This document shows, one piece after another, positions 27,222-37,911 of a stretch of DNA of 64,000 nt. Numbering within the stretch: the stretch's first letter is position 1; each line of letters starts with the position of its first letter. Source of the stretch: Amphibacillus sp. MSJ-3 (GTDB lineage: Bacteria; Bacillota; Bacilli; Bacillales; Amphibacillaceae); contig NZ_JAHLQM010000007.1 in assembly GCF_018919165.1 (NCBI RefSeq), positions 23,165-87,164 of the forward strand, read 5' to 3'. Below the pieces are notes generated by a model. The model was given only the letters and a program-made list of their open reading frames with translations. It did no database searches and was not told the DNA's origin. A program made the position numbers and the translations under genes.

Positions 27222-28755
27222 TATCTATCCCCCCTACCTTAAAAGGTAATAAAACTGATTTTAATTGATCTGACCACGAACTAGCTGTTTGTTTTCGAAC
27301 AACCGATTCCGGTGACCATTGTTCTACCTCAAAACCACATCGATCACAGCAATGATATTTTGCAGACCTGACACTTGTTTGAAAATCTTTAAATAATTGT
27401 TCACGTCGGCAATCCTTCGTGTCAATCCATTCAAACAGTTCATTAAGCTTTCGGAGTTTATATCGATTACGTTCTTCGACTTTTCGAATAAAATCACGTC
27501 TCAACATCGGAGTTATCTTTTTAATATTTATTTTATCTTCATCTATAAGGATACCAGTTTCTTCGAAAAAATTCTTTATAAAACGCCATTGTGTTTCGTT
27601 TAATCCCCAAATATCAGTAATCATGGAAGGGACTATTTGTATCCATTCTTGGTTGGTTTGGTTCATATGGGTGGTGATCAATTCCAATATATCAACTGGT
27701 GGTAATTCATTCAAGATTAACTTTAATGGGAGTTGTTTGTCACCTGGTGCAATAAGGGCTATACTAACACTTTCTAATTGATCGCGTCCCGCTCGTCCAA
27801 CCTCCTGAATAAAAGATTCAATTTGGGTCGGAAGATGATAATGTATGACCAAACGTACATTTTGTTTGTCTACACCCATTCCAAAAGCACTTGTTGAACA
27901 AATAATATTGATTTGATCCTCAATAAATTGTTCTTGGATCAGCAATCGTTCATTTGTATCCAGATCACCATGATAAAAGGCTATGCTCAATTGATTGAAC
28001 TTTTCACTTAATAATAGAGCAACACGTTCAGACTCCTTTTTGCTAGAAAAATAAATAATAGTCGGAACGGTAAGTTTAGTGAACAAATCTATTAAAAACT
28101 TATCTTTATCAACTCGGTTGTTAACATTTTGAACCATAAATGCAATATTGTCTCGGTCAACCGGATAAATATGTTTGTTAAACTGAATTGTATCAAAATG
28201 ATTCACAATATCTTGTTGGACATCAGATGTTGCCGTAGCCGTTAATGCAAGTACAGTGGGTTGTCCCAGCTGATCGATTATCTCATTTAGTTTTAAATAA
28301 TCGGGACGAAATTCATGGCCCCATTGGGAAATACAGTGCGCTTCATCGATAACAAACAAGGCGATGGTCAATTGACTTAATTTTTGTTTAATTATTTTTT
28401 TCTGTAGCATTTCTGGTGATAAATATATCAGCTTATATGTAGATAAATCATTAAAGATTAGTGCCCGTTCACTTGCTGTCTTAAAACTATTTATCGCAAC
28501 AACTTGTTTAAAGCCTCTTTTTTTCAGCTGTCTGATTTGATCTTCCATTAATGAAAGTAATGGTGTCACAACAAGGACCACCCCATCTAGCATGTAAGCA
28601 GGTAATTGATAGCATAATGATTTACCTGAACCTGTAGGTAACGTTGCAAAAACATGTTTTTTTGCTAAAATATCCTCTATTATTTCCCTCTGGCCAAGTC
28701 GAAAAGAATCATAATCAAAATATTTTTGTAAGGCAGTTTCCAACTTATCCATCAT
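27214..28755 (-). CDS. recQ: ATP-dependent DNA helicase RecQ (short form)
   Basis: About 513 residues. Superfamily 2 3'-5' helicase for recombination and repair. Walker A ATLPTGSGKSLCYQLPAYML, DEAH box VIDEAHCISQWGHEF, motif III LALTATATSD, and QEVGRAGRD near motif VI. A zinc-binding cluster (C in DCRREQLF and CCDRCGF) is kept, but no HRDC domain, as in B. subtilis RecS/YpbC. GAGGAG four bases before the ATG at 28755. Overlaps the ypbB end by 11 bases, so it is coupled to it. Confidence 0.93.
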   Translation of the reverse strand: MMDKLETALQKYFDYDSFRLGQREIIEDILAKKHVFATLPTGSGKSLCYQLPAYMLDGVVLVVTPLLSLMEDQIRQLKKRGFKQVVAINSFKTASERALIFNDLSTYKLIYLSPEMLQKKIIKQKLSQLTIALFVIDEAHCISQWGHEFRPDYLKLNEIIDQLGQPTVLALTATATSDVQQDIVNHFDTIQFNKHIYPVDRDNIAFMVQNVNNRVDKDKFLIDLFTKLTVPTIIYFSSKKESERVALLLSEKFNQLSIAFYHGDLDTNERLLIQEQFIEDQINIICSTSAFGMGVDKQNVRLVIHYHLPTQIESFIQEVGRAGRDQLESVSIALIAPGDKQLPLKLILNELPPVDILELITTHMNQTNQEWIQIVPSMITDIWGLNETQWRFIKNFFEETGILIDEDKINIKKITPMLRRDFIRKVEERNRYKLRKLNELFEWIDTKDCRREQLFKDFQTSVRSAKYHCCDRCGFEVEQWSPESVVRKQTASSWSDQLKSVLLPFKVGGIDNG

Positions 28756-29818
28756 AACGCTCCTCACTATTTTTCAAACGCGCTTTCGCTAGTGCTAATC
28801 GAATCTGGAAGTAACTATAATGATCACCCAATTGTCTTCTTATTGCTGATAATTGTCGATCCTCTATTTGGCTAATTTTATCTACAAGCTCGTTAAATAT
28901 GTCTTGCTTTATAAATGGGGATAGTTTAAACGTTGGAATAGCATAAGCTAATTCGATGATGTGATCTTCTATTGTACTTCTTTTCAATCGACGTCTTTCC
29001 ATTATCTGCTCAATTGTGTATCCTTTCAAAATGAGCTGATATGTTTTTGCCGCTGACTTCGTAATTATCATCTTCTTTTGCTGTAGATTATGGTTTGGAA
29101 TCATTTCCAATAAGGGATTCATTTGATTTACTTCGATAAATGATAGAAGTTGATGGTAACTCAATGTTAATAATAGATAAACATCGTGTTTCGATAAATT
29201 ATATTTTACAGATAACTGTTGGATCGTAAGACCAAATCTTTGATATCCTGTCAATCGATCAACAAACATTCGGGCTTGTTGATCATCGATCGTCAATAGA
29301 AACCCTTCCAATTGATGATAAACATCCGTCAGCCACTCTTTAACATCTTGATTTTTTTGATAGTATTGTTTGACCCATACTTGAGTTGGGGTCGTATCAA
29401 TAATGGGCTGAAATCGATTGACATTCATCGATAAATAACTATATGTTTGAATAGTTAAAGACAAGCGCGCAATAAACTCATTTGTCTGATTAGCATAGGC
29501 CATACCTTTTAACAAATGATAGGGATAGTTATTTTTATGTTCCCTTAAGTATTGCAACCCTTTTTCTCTAATAATAGCGCGATCTTGATGAGTTTTTTCT
29601 AGATACCCCTGTTCACTTAACTGGACAAGAACTGATTCAAAGTCCTCTCTGCTAATTTGATTATAAATTCCATATAGATTCGTTAATTGATAGAGATGGG
29701 CATCTTGTATTGTCTGGGCAGACTTTCTACCTTTAAAAATATAATAAATAGAAGCTGTAGTACGCTGTCCCTTTATTTGATCTACTGCTAATAGAATAAG
29801 ATAATTAAACATAATCAA
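28745..29818 (-). CDS. ypbB: helix-turn-helix domain protein YpbB
   Basis: 357 residues. Position directly upstream of recQ is the standard arrangement and suggests a RecQ-linked role. A C-terminal HTH (about 255-290: ILKGYTIEQIMERRRLKRST) resembles the RecQ-associated HTH_40 that in some species is fused to RecQ. The N-terminal two thirds are helical without known motifs. Function not established. Confidence 0.83.
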   Translation of the reverse strand: MIMFNYLILLAVDQIKGQRTTASIYYIFKGRKSAQTIQDAHLYQLTNLYGIYNQISREDFESVLVQLSEQGYLEKTHQDRAIIREKGLQYLREHKNNYPYHLLKGMAYANQTNEFIARLSLTIQTYSYLSMNVNRFQPIIDTTPTQVWVKQYYQKNQDVKEWLTDVYHQLEGFLLTIDDQQARMFVDRLTGYQRFGLTIQQLSVKYNLSKHDVYLLLTLSYHQLLSFIEVNQMNPLLEMIPNHNLQQKKMIITKSAAKTYQLILKGYTIEQIMERRRLKRSTIEDHIIELAYAIPTFKLSPFIKQDIFNELVDKISQIEDRQLSAIRRQLGDHYSYFQIRLALAKARLKNSEERYDG

Positions 29819-30360
<542 letters not shown>

Positions 30361-30530
30361 ATAATAATAAACGAACATCAGGCGATATCTCCTTCATTAT
30401 TTTAAATATGCTCTACTACTAAAAATCAATCGTAACGGATCAGCAGAGGTTGATTTAGACACTTATCGTATTATATGATTTTTAGGATTAGTGTCTTGTT
30501 ACTTTTCTAATAAAGCAGGAAATATAATAA

Positions 30531-30565
30531 ATGAGGTGGATAGAAATTAAATTCAGCCACCTCAT
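30531..30565 (-). terminator. terminator of the sugar operon
   Basis: A perfect 9-bp stem ATGAGGTGG (30531-30539)/CCACCTCAT (30557-30565) six bases after the GH105 stop; on the minus strand it is followed by only weakly T-rich TTATTATATTTCC. Confidence 0.65.
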
Positions 30566-30570
30566 CATAT

Positions 30571-31659
30571 TTATTCATCCTTTAAGTCATATATCGCTAG
30601 CAATGCCCATATAAAAGCACCAACACCATGTAGATCATTTATTGAGGTTGGACGCTCTATATAGTAATCATACACCCCTGCTGATGTCCCTATGCAAATA
30701 GAGTTTAATGAGAACTTATTATCCTCAATCGTTACCATTTCTTTTATAATTCCTTTAAACGCATCTTCTACTACTTCTTTGTAACTTTCATCTAATAAAC
30801 CTAAAGAAACACTACGAGCAATAATATAAACAAATAATGCACTTCCTGAAGATTCAAGCCAGTTATCTTCTCGTTCTGGTTTATCTACTATTTGATACCA
30901 ACAATGGCTTTCCTTATCTTGATAGCCTAAAAGCACTTTACTATAATTTTTTAATTTGTCTTTTATATCCTCTCTTGCTGGAGAGTACTTTGGCAATAAT
31001 TTCAGGAGTTCAACCAATGCTACCCCATACCAACCTGCAGAACGCCCCCATACTTCTGGTGAACATCCTGTCTCTGGACTTGCCCAAGGCTGGACCTTCT
31101 TTTCATCCCAAGCATGATAAAGTAACCCTGTCGATGGATTATACATATGTTTTCGCATTAATTTTTCTTGCATGAGTACTTGAAAAACTAAATCCGGCAT
31201 TTGAAAATAGTGTGCACATTGGAGTAAGAACGGACCTGACATATATAAGCCATCTAGCCACATTTGATATGGATATTTATCTTTATGCCAAAAGCCACCT
31301 TCTGATGTTTTATTAATGCTGTAAATGATATGCATTAAACGCTTAGCAACAATCAAATAACGTTCATCTTTTGTTTTTTCATATAAAGGAAATAACAAGG
31401 TTCCTACTTGCAATGAATCTAGCTGATCACGATCAAAGTATAAATTACCATTTTCATCGATTAGAGAATCATAGTACCCTTTGATATATTCGAAATAGGT
31501 TTCGTCATCAGTTACCTGATACAGGCGATACATACTATCCAAAAAGACGCTTTGGTGATAATGAAAATGCCCAGCTGGTGGTAATTGATAGGGTGTAAAA
31601 GTTGACATTATCGTCTCGCAAGCTATTTTTGCTAAAGATAATAAATCCTCTTTTTTCAT
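30571..31659 (-). CDS. glycoside hydrolase family 105 (unsaturated uronyl hydrolase, YteR/YesR-like)
   Basis: 362 residues, the usual length of the (alpha/alpha)6-barrel GH105/GH88 enzymes, which remove the 4,5-unsaturated uronic acid left by polysaccharide lyases. Likely catalytic aspartates sit in VFLDSMYRLYQ and YQMWLDGLYMSGPFLLQ; GCSPEVWGRSAGWYGVAL is another family block. No signal peptide, so it acts inside on imported oligosaccharides. AGGAGG seven bases upstream fixes the ATG at 31659. It is the last gene after the ABC transporter. The exact sugar (rhamnogalacturonan or xylan-derived) cannot be read from sequence. Confidence 0.88.
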   Translation of the reverse strand: MKKEDLLSLAKIACETIMSTFTPYQLPPAGHFHYHQSVFLDSMYRLYQVTDDETYFEYIKGYYDSLIDENGNLYFDRDQLDSLQVGTLLFPLYEKTKDERYLIVAKRLMHIIYSINKTSEGGFWHKDKYPYQMWLDGLYMSGPFLLQCAHYFQMPDLVFQVLMQEKLMRKHMYNPSTGLLYHAWDEKKVQPWASPETGCSPEVWGRSAGWYGVALVELLKLLPKYSPAREDIKDKLKNYSKVLLGYQDKESHCWYQIVDKPEREDNWLESSGSALFVYIIARSVSLGLLDESYKEVVEDAFKGIIKEMVTIEDNKFSLNSICIGTSAGVYDYYIERPTSINDLHGVGAFIWALLAIYDLKDE

Positions 31660-31680
31660 ATTCGTTCCTCCTAAATAACT

Positions 31681-31706
31681 ACCACTAATCAAAATTGATC
31701 AGTGGT
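31681..31706 (-). other. intercistronic hairpin between the binding-protein and GH105 genes
   Basis: ACCACTAATC (31681-31690) pairs with GATCAGTGGT (31697-31706). There is no T-run, so it probably does not terminate; such hairpins after binding-protein genes often protect that part of the mRNA and keep it more abundant. Confidence 0.5.
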
Positions 31707-31718
31707 ATCGTTATCCAT

Positions 31719-33059
31719 TTATTGCATTGCTTCTTTATATTTAGCATTTGAAGCCTCCAAAGCTTCTGCCCATTCATCTAAAAAGACTTCTACTGTTTTT
31801 TCCCCACTCATAACAGATTGAATAGCAGGATCAATCTTATTATCTAATATTGAGCGGTAATCTGGTAAATAAAACGGTGGCTGATATAACATTGTATCCG
31901 GGTTGTCATAAACTTCAAAAGCAACCTTTATATGTTGTGCTTCATTAATCCATTCTTCTTCTAATACTTCTGAGTTTGTTGGAATCTGGCCAACTATTTG
32001 GTTCCAGTGACTTTGACTCGCTGCGTTATTTAAGAATTCCACCAATTTAAATGCTTCTTCCGGATGTTCTGTATTCTTAAATATAGAAATTCCAATCGTA
32101 TTTCCACCCTCAGCCACATAATTTCCGTTTATCGACTTTGGAAGTGGTGCTGCTTCAAATTGATCCGCCTCTAATGATTTGCTATGTTCACCAAAAGAAC
32201 CTATATTGTGATGTAAAATAGCAACCTTCCCAGTATCAAAACCAGCTACCATTTCTTTATAATCATTAGTAATATCACTTTTCGGCGTATTTTTTTGATA
32301 CAAATCAAAGTATTTATTTAAAAATTCCGCATGTTTTGGATCATTCACTGTTGCTTTTCCATTTTCATCAATATATTCAGTAATTCCTGAATAAGCATAC
32401 ATTAACCGTTGTAACTGCAAAGAGCCACCCGCTCCACCGCGGATTGTATATCCGTAAATATCATTTTTAGTCATTTTATCAACTGAATCAAAAAAGGCAT
32501 CCCATGTTTCTGGAGCTGTCATATTTTCTTTATCAAATAAGTCTTTTCGAATCCATAAAATATCTAAATTTTGAGTATAAGGAACTCCATAGAGTTGGCC
32601 ATCTTGCACAATATCCTTATTAAATTGAATTGCCCCTTCATTAATGGTATCTATTAATGGTGAATTTTCAAAATAATCATCTAATGGTAATAGCGCTCCA
32701 CGAATTGAAAACTCGGGTAACCAACTAGATTGCAACGAGGCGACATCTGGTGTATCATTTGCTGCTATCGAAGCGTCTAGCTTTGATTTGGCTTCATCTT
32801 TAGATAAACCTACATATTCAACTTTAATATTAGTATGTTCCTTTTGAAATTCATCAATTAATTTTTCCCAAATAGGTGTACGATCTGGTCCAGCATTTTC
32901 ATCCCAAAATACAAGTTCCACAGGTTCCTCAGTACTTCCATCATTGTCTGACCCTGCGTCAGCATTTCCAGTACTATCTTCTGAACCGCACCCTGTTAAT
33001 ACCATTACGAAAAAAACAACAACTCCTAAAATAGCTAACCAATCTCTTTTTTTAAACAT
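31719..33059 (-). CDS. carbohydrate ABC transporter substrate-binding lipoprotein
   Basis: 446 residues. A lipoprotein signal peptide with lipobox VLTGCGSE (Cys about 24) is followed by an acidic linker and a family 1 extracellular solute-binding domain (FWDENAGPDRTPIWEKLIDE, GVPYTQNLDILWIRKDLFDK). It captures an oligosaccharide outside the membrane for the two permeases encoded upstream. AGGAGG precedes ATG. No ATPase gene is present; CUT1 systems of this kind commonly share an MsmX-type ATPase from elsewhere in the genome. Confidence 0.93.
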   Translation of the reverse strand: MFKKRDWLAILGVVVFFVMVLTGCGSEDSTGNADAGSDNDGSTEEPVELVFWDENAGPDRTPIWEKLIDEFQKEHTNIKVEYVGLSKDEAKSKLDASIAANDTPDVASLQSSWLPEFSIRGALLPLDDYFENSPLIDTINEGAIQFNKDIVQDGQLYGVPYTQNLDILWIRKDLFDKENMTAPETWDAFFDSVDKMTKNDIYGYTIRGGAGGSLQLQRLMYAYSGITEYIDENGKATVNDPKHAEFLNKYFDLYQKNTPKSDITNDYKEMVAGFDTGKVAILHHNIGSFGEHSKSLEADQFEAAPLPKSINGNYVAEGGNTIGISIFKNTEHPEEAFKLVEFLNNAASQSHWNQIVGQIPTNSEVLEEEWINEAQHIKVAFEVYDNPDTMLYQPPFYLPDYRSILDNKIDPAIQSVMSGEKTVEVFLDEWAEALEASNAKYKEAMQ

Positions 33060-33084
33060 CCTATTTCCTCCTAAATATATATTT

Positions 33085-33921
33085 TTAGCCCTTCACCGCT
33101 CCACCCATTCCATTAACGAGATGTTTTTGAGCTATGATAAATAGAAAGATAGATGGTACTAAAGCGATAATACTTCCAGCTGCTAATGCACCATAATTAA
33201 TATTGAATTCACCTAGCATAAAACTCAATCCAACAGGCAATGTAAATTTACTTTGGACATTTGTTAACATCAACGCTAACAAGAATTCGTTCCAAGCATA
33301 GATGAATACGTTGATCCCTGTTGCTACTATACCTGGGATTAATAATGGAAGAATGACTTGACGAATCGCTTGAAATCGATTCGCACCATCTACTGCCGCT
33401 GCTTCTTCTAGTTCACTAGGTATTCCTGCAATAAAACCGCTCATCAAAATTGCCGAGAATGGGACTTGTACCGCCGAATAGACTAGAATCAATGAAAGTG
33501 GATGACTAATCAAGCCGATATTACTAAACATAACGAACAAGGGAATAATTAACATTGATCTAGGAATAAATTGTGTCATCAAAAGAATTAACATCGCTGC
33601 ACGTTTCCCTTTAAAGTCATACCGAGCTAAAGCATAGCCTGCTAATATCGATAAGGTAAGAGTTAAAACTACTGTACCTGCTCCTACATAAAAACTGTTT
33701 TTAAAGTACATATCAAAACCAACATCATTCCATGCATTAATGAAATTTTCAAATGTAATATTTTTTGGTAAGTACTGAAGAGGCGATTTAATAATATCTC
33801 CTTCAGGTTTAAAGGCCGTAATTAAGGTCCAATAAACAGGAAACAATGTCCACATTAACATGGCTAGCATAGGAAGATAAAAAGTCAATGATTTATCTAA
33901 CTTACCTTGTTTAATTTGCAT
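33085..33921 (-). CDS. carbohydrate ABC transporter permease (MalG-like, CUT1)
   Basis: 278 residues, six membrane segments. The EAA loop that contacts the ATPase is present: LEEAAAVDGANRFQAIRQVI (about 190-209). GGAGG precedes ATG by eight bases; three bases separate it from the partner permease. It forms the membrane channel with the MalF-like subunit. Confidence 0.93.
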   Translation of the reverse strand: MQIKQGKLDKSLTFYLPMLAMLMWTLFPVYWTLITAFKPEGDIIKSPLQYLPKNITFENFINAWNDVGFDMYFKNSFYVGAGTVVLTLTLSILAGYALARYDFKGKRAAMLILLMTQFIPRSMLIIPLFVMFSNIGLISHPLSLILVYSAVQVPFSAILMSGFIAGIPSELEEAAAVDGANRFQAIRQVILPLLIPGIVATGINVFIYAWNEFLLALMLTNVQSKFTLPVGLSFMLGEFNINYGALAAGSIIALVPSIFLFIIAQKHLVNGMGGAVKG

Positions 33922-33924
33922 AAA

Positions 33925-34839
33925 TTAGGCCTCCTCGAATTTTGAAATTTTCAAATATAAAAATGCGATGATTGAAAGGATAATAAATGCAATCACAGTC
34001 AAAGCTGAGCCATATCCAAAATCACTTCCATGAACAGCTGTTTTGGCAATATACATTGCGTAGGTCATTGTTGAATTTGCTGGCCCTCCGTTGGTTAAAT
34101 TATATAGTAAATCAACGTTGTTAAATTCCCACACTGTCCGTAACAATGTAGTTAAGACAATTGTTCGTTTCAACTGAGGGAGTGTTACATAAATAAATGA
34201 AGTCAATCGATTTGCACCATCCATTGCAGCCGCCTCATACAATTCTGCGGAAATATTTTGTAAAGAGGCTAGCAAAGTAATCGCAAAAAAAGGAATACCA
34301 CGCCATAATTCAGCAATTACTACTGCAACAAATGCACTGGTTGTACTTGAAAGAAAAGCTTTGGGTTCATTGATCAACCCGATCTTCATTAATAGATCAT
34401 TAAATACACCCATATGTTCGTTGTACATCAAGCTCCAAATTACAGATGTAAGCACACCTGAAATTGCCCATGGAATAAAGACTAAGCCACGAGTTAAACC
34501 GCGAAATTTGAAATCTTTATTCAATAACAAGGCAATTCCCATACCAAAAAACAATTGCAATAAGACTTGAGAAAGTACCCATTTGAAACTATTAACCAAA
34601 CTTGGAATAAACAATGGGTCCTCGGTAAATATCTTCACAAAGTTATCGATCCCTGCAAAATCATCATAAAAAGGTGCTGAAATATCATAATGTTGGAAGC
34701 TGTAATAAAAGATTCTTAGCATTGGAAAAAATAGCAAAGCAGTAATCATAACAAAAGAAGGTAATAATAATAGATAAGGTGCTTTAACGAATTTATGTTT
34801 TTTCTTTTTGCTTTGTCCTAGAGTAAGTCTGATTTCCAA
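33925..34839 (-). CDS. carbohydrate ABC transporter permease (MalF-like, CUT1)
   Basis: 304 residues, six membrane segments, EAA loop LYEAAAMDGANRLTSFIYVT (about 215-234). First gene of the permease-permease-binding protein-GH105 operon. The start is a TTG with AAGGAGG eight bases upstream; no in-frame ATG fits. A cre-like site lies 40-55 bases upstream. Confidence 0.92.
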   Translation of the reverse strand: MEIRLTLGQSKKKKHKFVKAPYLLLLPSFVMITALLFFPMLRIFYYSFQHYDISAPFYDDFAGIDNFVKIFTEDPLFIPSLVNSFKWVLSQVLLQLFFGMGIALLLNKDFKFRGLTRGLVFIPWAISGVLTSVIWSLMYNEHMGVFNDLLMKIGLINEPKAFLSSTTSAFVAVVIAELWRGIPFFAITLLASLQNISAELYEAAAMDGANRLTSFIYVTLPQLKRTIVLTTLLRTVWEFNNVDLLYNLTNGGPANSTMTYAMYIAKTAVHGSDFGYGSALTVIAFIILSIIAFLYLKISKFEEA

Positions 34840-34879
34840 TTCCCTCCCCTCCTTAATACGTTTCTAAATATAACTTAAC

Positions 34880-34893
34880 AGAAAACGCTTACA
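34880..34893 (-). promoter_or_regulatory. cre-like CcpA site before the sugar ABC operon
   Basis: TGTAAGCGTTTTCT on the minus strand matches the cre consensus TGWAANCGNTNWCA at 13 of 14 positions. It sits between a possible TTGACA (34939-34944) and the permease TTG start, a place where CcpA would block transcription when preferred sugar is present. Confidence 0.65.
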
Positions 34894-35012
34894 TATTACT
34901 TGTGATTTTTTAAGGAAAAACTCTATTTTTTTAAACAATGTCAAAGTGGATAGGGAAATATGGTCATCCTTCAAAGGGGATATTTAAAATAAAATAACTT
35001 TAGGAAGTACTT

Positions 35013-36464
35013 TTATGATTTTATAGATTTTACATGTTCTCGATATTGCTTTGGAGTCATTTTACAATACCTTTTGAAACAGCTAGAAAAATAATTCGGA
35101 TTATTGAATCCAGTCATCAATGCAATGTCAGTAATGCTATTTCTTGTTGTCTCTAATAATGTCTTTGCAGCTTCAATTCGGCGCTCAAAAACATATTCAG
35201 TATACCTTTTTCCTAACTCTTGTTTAAATAGGTAACTCAAATAAGGATGAGATACATGAATGTGATCTGCCACACTTTGCAAAGATAAGGATTCGTCGGA
35301 ATAATGTTGATCAATATAGTTTACCGCCTGGTCAACTAAAGAAATTGGTTGATTCTTTGAATTCTCTTTTTTTATCCAGTTCTCTAGCTGTACCTGTAAC
35401 AAATGAAGAATTTCCTTTGTGTCTTGACTTTTCTCTAGACGCTCATAGACATAATAATACTCCATTCTCCCTAAATCACCCTCATAAAAAATCAAGAATA
35501 GAAACTTCACTAATATAGGTTTTAAAATAGTGACCGGATGTTTCAAAAAGTCCTTATTTTTCTCTAGCTCTTTTAATTGATTATGTAATTCAAAAAAGCG
35601 ACGGTTTTGAATCATTTCTACAAATTGAACTTCTAATGCTAGTAGGTGCTCATTTAATTTATTACCAGATTTTATTTCATTTTCCTTAACAATGCCGTAT
35701 TGAGAAAAACGAATCCACTCAAACTTCTCCCGGACTTTTTTTACGACTGCTGAAAAGTCTTCTTGCATGTTATAGCAGTCACTAATGACCAATGTTTGCC
35801 GATTTAACTTCAATTCTTGATTAAGAGCATCAAAAGAGTTTTGACTAGTTTGCCATTTTCCCTGATCAATCAATCCAAATACACTTCTATCATCTAATTC
35901 AATGATTGGATCGCATAATTGTTTGATCCATTTAACATAAGTACTATATTGAGTTATAAATAGAATATGGTATTTCTTTGGTAGTGTAAAAGCACTTATT
36001 AGTTCATTATGACTAATTCTACAGGGCGAAAAGAATAGTCGATTTAAAAAAGAATGTTGTTTAAATTTCTTTTCTGATTGTTGAGTTATCAAATCTTCTT
36101 CTAATAAATCAAAAGCATTTTTAACCTGCGGAATTAAAACATCTTTATCTACTGGTTTTAAAATATAATCAAATGCCTTAATTTTTATTGCTGCTTTCGC
36201 ATAATTAAATTCATTATATCCAGTTAGAAAAATAATTTGGCACATTCGTTTCTTTATTGCCTCCTTTGCCATTGCAATTCCATCCATAAATGGCATGTTG
36301 ATATCTGTAACAATGACCTGTGGCGAAAATTCTAATGCTTTATTTAGTCCCTCTTTGCCATCTTTTGCTTCAATCACTTCCTCAATCTCTATTTGTTGCC
36401 AAGGTAATTGCATAAGAGCATTGCGAATAATCCATTCATCTTCCACAATCAATAGTCTTCGCAT
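35013..36464 (-). CDS. AraC-type response regulator (YesN-like)
   Basis: 483 residues. Receiver domain 1-120 with acidic pocket (LLIVEDEW), phosphoacceptor Asp in VIVTDINMPFMDGI and Lys in DYILKPVDKD; a variable middle; and a C-terminal AraC DNA-binding domain (about 385-480: LSLQSVADHIHVSHPYLSYL, DIALMTGFNNPNYFS, FKRYCKMTPKQYREH). Its start overlaps the kinase end by 29 bases. It lies directly upstream of the sugar ABC operon on the same strand, so it very likely activates that operon. Confidence 0.93.
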   Translation of the reverse strand: MRRLLIVEDEWIIRNALMQLPWQQIEIEEVIEAKDGKEGLNKALEFSPQVIVTDINMPFMDGIAMAKEAIKKRMCQIIFLTGYNEFNYAKAAIKIKAFDYILKPVDKDVLIPQVKNAFDLLEEDLITQQSEKKFKQHSFLNRLFFSPCRISHNELISAFTLPKKYHILFITQYSTYVKWIKQLCDPIIELDDRSVFGLIDQGKWQTSQNSFDALNQELKLNRQTLVISDCYNMQEDFSAVVKKVREKFEWIRFSQYGIVKENEIKSGNKLNEHLLALEVQFVEMIQNRRFFELHNQLKELEKNKDFLKHPVTILKPILVKFLFLIFYEGDLGRMEYYYVYERLEKSQDTKEILHLLQVQLENWIKKENSKNQPISLVDQAVNYIDQHYSDESLSLQSVADHIHVSHPYLSYLFKQELGKRYTEYVFERRIEAAKTLLETTRNSITDIALMTGFNNPNYFSSCFKRYCKMTPKQYREHVKSIKS

Positions 36465-37911
36465 CTTCTTCTCCTTTCGGAATAATGATTTTGACTTGAG
36501 CTCCTTTGGTAGTGCGCTCTAACCAGAGTCCGTATCCTTCACCGAAATATTGTTTGATTCTTAAATTAATACTCCTCAAACCAATTCCAATCAAGTTATT
36601 CTTTTTACCTGCTGGCTGATTGATTTCTCGATTAATTTTCATGATATTTTCGGGTTTAATTCCTTTTCCATTATCTAAAATGATAATTTGTACACTATCT
36701 TTTACCATTTTAACATTGATTTTTATTAATCCTTTTTCACTTATTTCCTTTAATCCGTGAGATATTGAGTTTTCAACCACTGGTTGTAGAGATAGTTTTG
36801 GAATTCGTGCTTTTAATGCCTCCTGTTGATCAACCTTTATTTTATAAATAAAACGGCCACGATAACGGAGTTCCATAATTGTTAAGTAGATTTCTAAGTG
36901 TGATAATTCATCTGCTAAACTTACAATAATTTTTTCATCACTTACTCCCTGACGGTAAAAATCAGCCAATGCACGAGTCATCATTGAAGCCTCTTCATTC
37001 ATATTCATATCACTTAATGACTGAATTGAATATAGTGTATTATATAAAAAATGAGGATTAATCTGAGACTGCAATAGCTCAATTTTTAATCTATTCCGTT
37101 CTTCCGAATTATCATGATTTTCTTGCATTAATCTGCTATTTCTATGAATCATTTTATTGAAACTATCATACAAAATCATTAATTCTTTAAATCTAACTCC
37201 TTCTACATTTAATTGTTGAGGTTGTCCATTAATGCTAATCCCTTCAATCTCATAAGCAAAACGGCGTATGGGAACGGAAACAAATTGGTCTAATACAACA
37301 ATAATAAGTGTCCCAATGACAATCAGAAAAACAATTAATGTAAGGGCTAAGGTAAAATAACTTTCTTGTCCTATTTTTAAATCTCGATCAGGAAATACAG
37401 CTATTAGTTTCCAATCATTAATAGAAAACGCTTTGGCCACGGTATGGTAGTCTTTACTATTTACCTGAATTTTTTGTTGACCTTCCTCAATTTGCTTAAA
37501 AACTAAGGAGGGAATTTCACTATTTTCAGGAAAAACAATCTGTTGACTACTCAATAAAAATAGGGATCCATTTTCCGTAATATAACCATCATTTAAAACG
37601 GATTCTAACCAACTCCTTTTAATATTAAAAACAATCACACCACTTGCTTCAGAACTATCATCTCCAATTACCTTTCCCAGTGATATCAACCCCTCATGTT
37701 CCGTGGAAAAAGGATTGTGTGTCGCATCTAACCAAAAATAATCACTATCTTGATTTTCCGTTAGATCAAAAAAGTCTTGATAATGAATCTCTGTGAGCAT
37801 TTGCGGAATACTTCCCCCATTAAAAAAGAATTCACCATCATTTACATTGATATAGATAGAACTCAATACATCTTGATAGCGGTAATAGAGATTCTTTATT
37901 GTCTCAGTCAT
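36436..37911 (-). CDS. sensor histidine kinase, YesM-like, C-terminal fragment of a split gene
   Basis: 491 residues: most of an extracellular Cache-type sensor domain, a membrane segment (about 192-215: YFTLALTLIVFLIVIGTLII), a HAMP-like linker, the His_kinase domain with phosphoacceptor in QSQINPHFLYNTLYSIQ, and a C-terminal HATPase (VENSISHGLKE, ILDNGKGI, IGIGLRSI). It lacks the first membrane segment and the N end of the sensor domain, which are encoded one frame away at 37908-38192. The ATG overlaps the stop of that ORF (ATATGA). YesM-type kinases are normally about 580 residues, equal to the sum of the two pieces. Confidence 0.85.
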   Translation of the reverse strand: MTETIKNLYYRYQDVLSSIYINVNDGEFFFNGGSIPQMLTEIHYQDFFDLTENQDSDYFWLDATHNPFSTEHEGLISLGKVIGDDSSEASGVIVFNIKRSWLESVLNDGYITENGSLFLLSSQQIVFPENSEIPSLVFKQIEEGQQKIQVNSKDYHTVAKAFSINDWKLIAVFPDRDLKIGQESYFTLALTLIVFLIVIGTLIIVVLDQFVSVPIRRFAYEIEGISINGQPQQLNVEGVRFKELMILYDSFNKMIHRNSRLMQENHDNSEERNRLKIELLQSQINPHFLYNTLYSIQSLSDMNMNEEASMMTRALADFYRQGVSDEKIIVSLADELSHLEIYLTIMELRYRGRFIYKIKVDQQEALKARIPKLSLQPVVENSISHGLKEISEKGLIKINVKMVKDSVQIIILDNGKGIKPENIMKINREINQPAGKKNNLIGIGLRSINLRIKQYFGEGYGLWLERTTKGAQVKIIIPKGEEDAKTIDCGR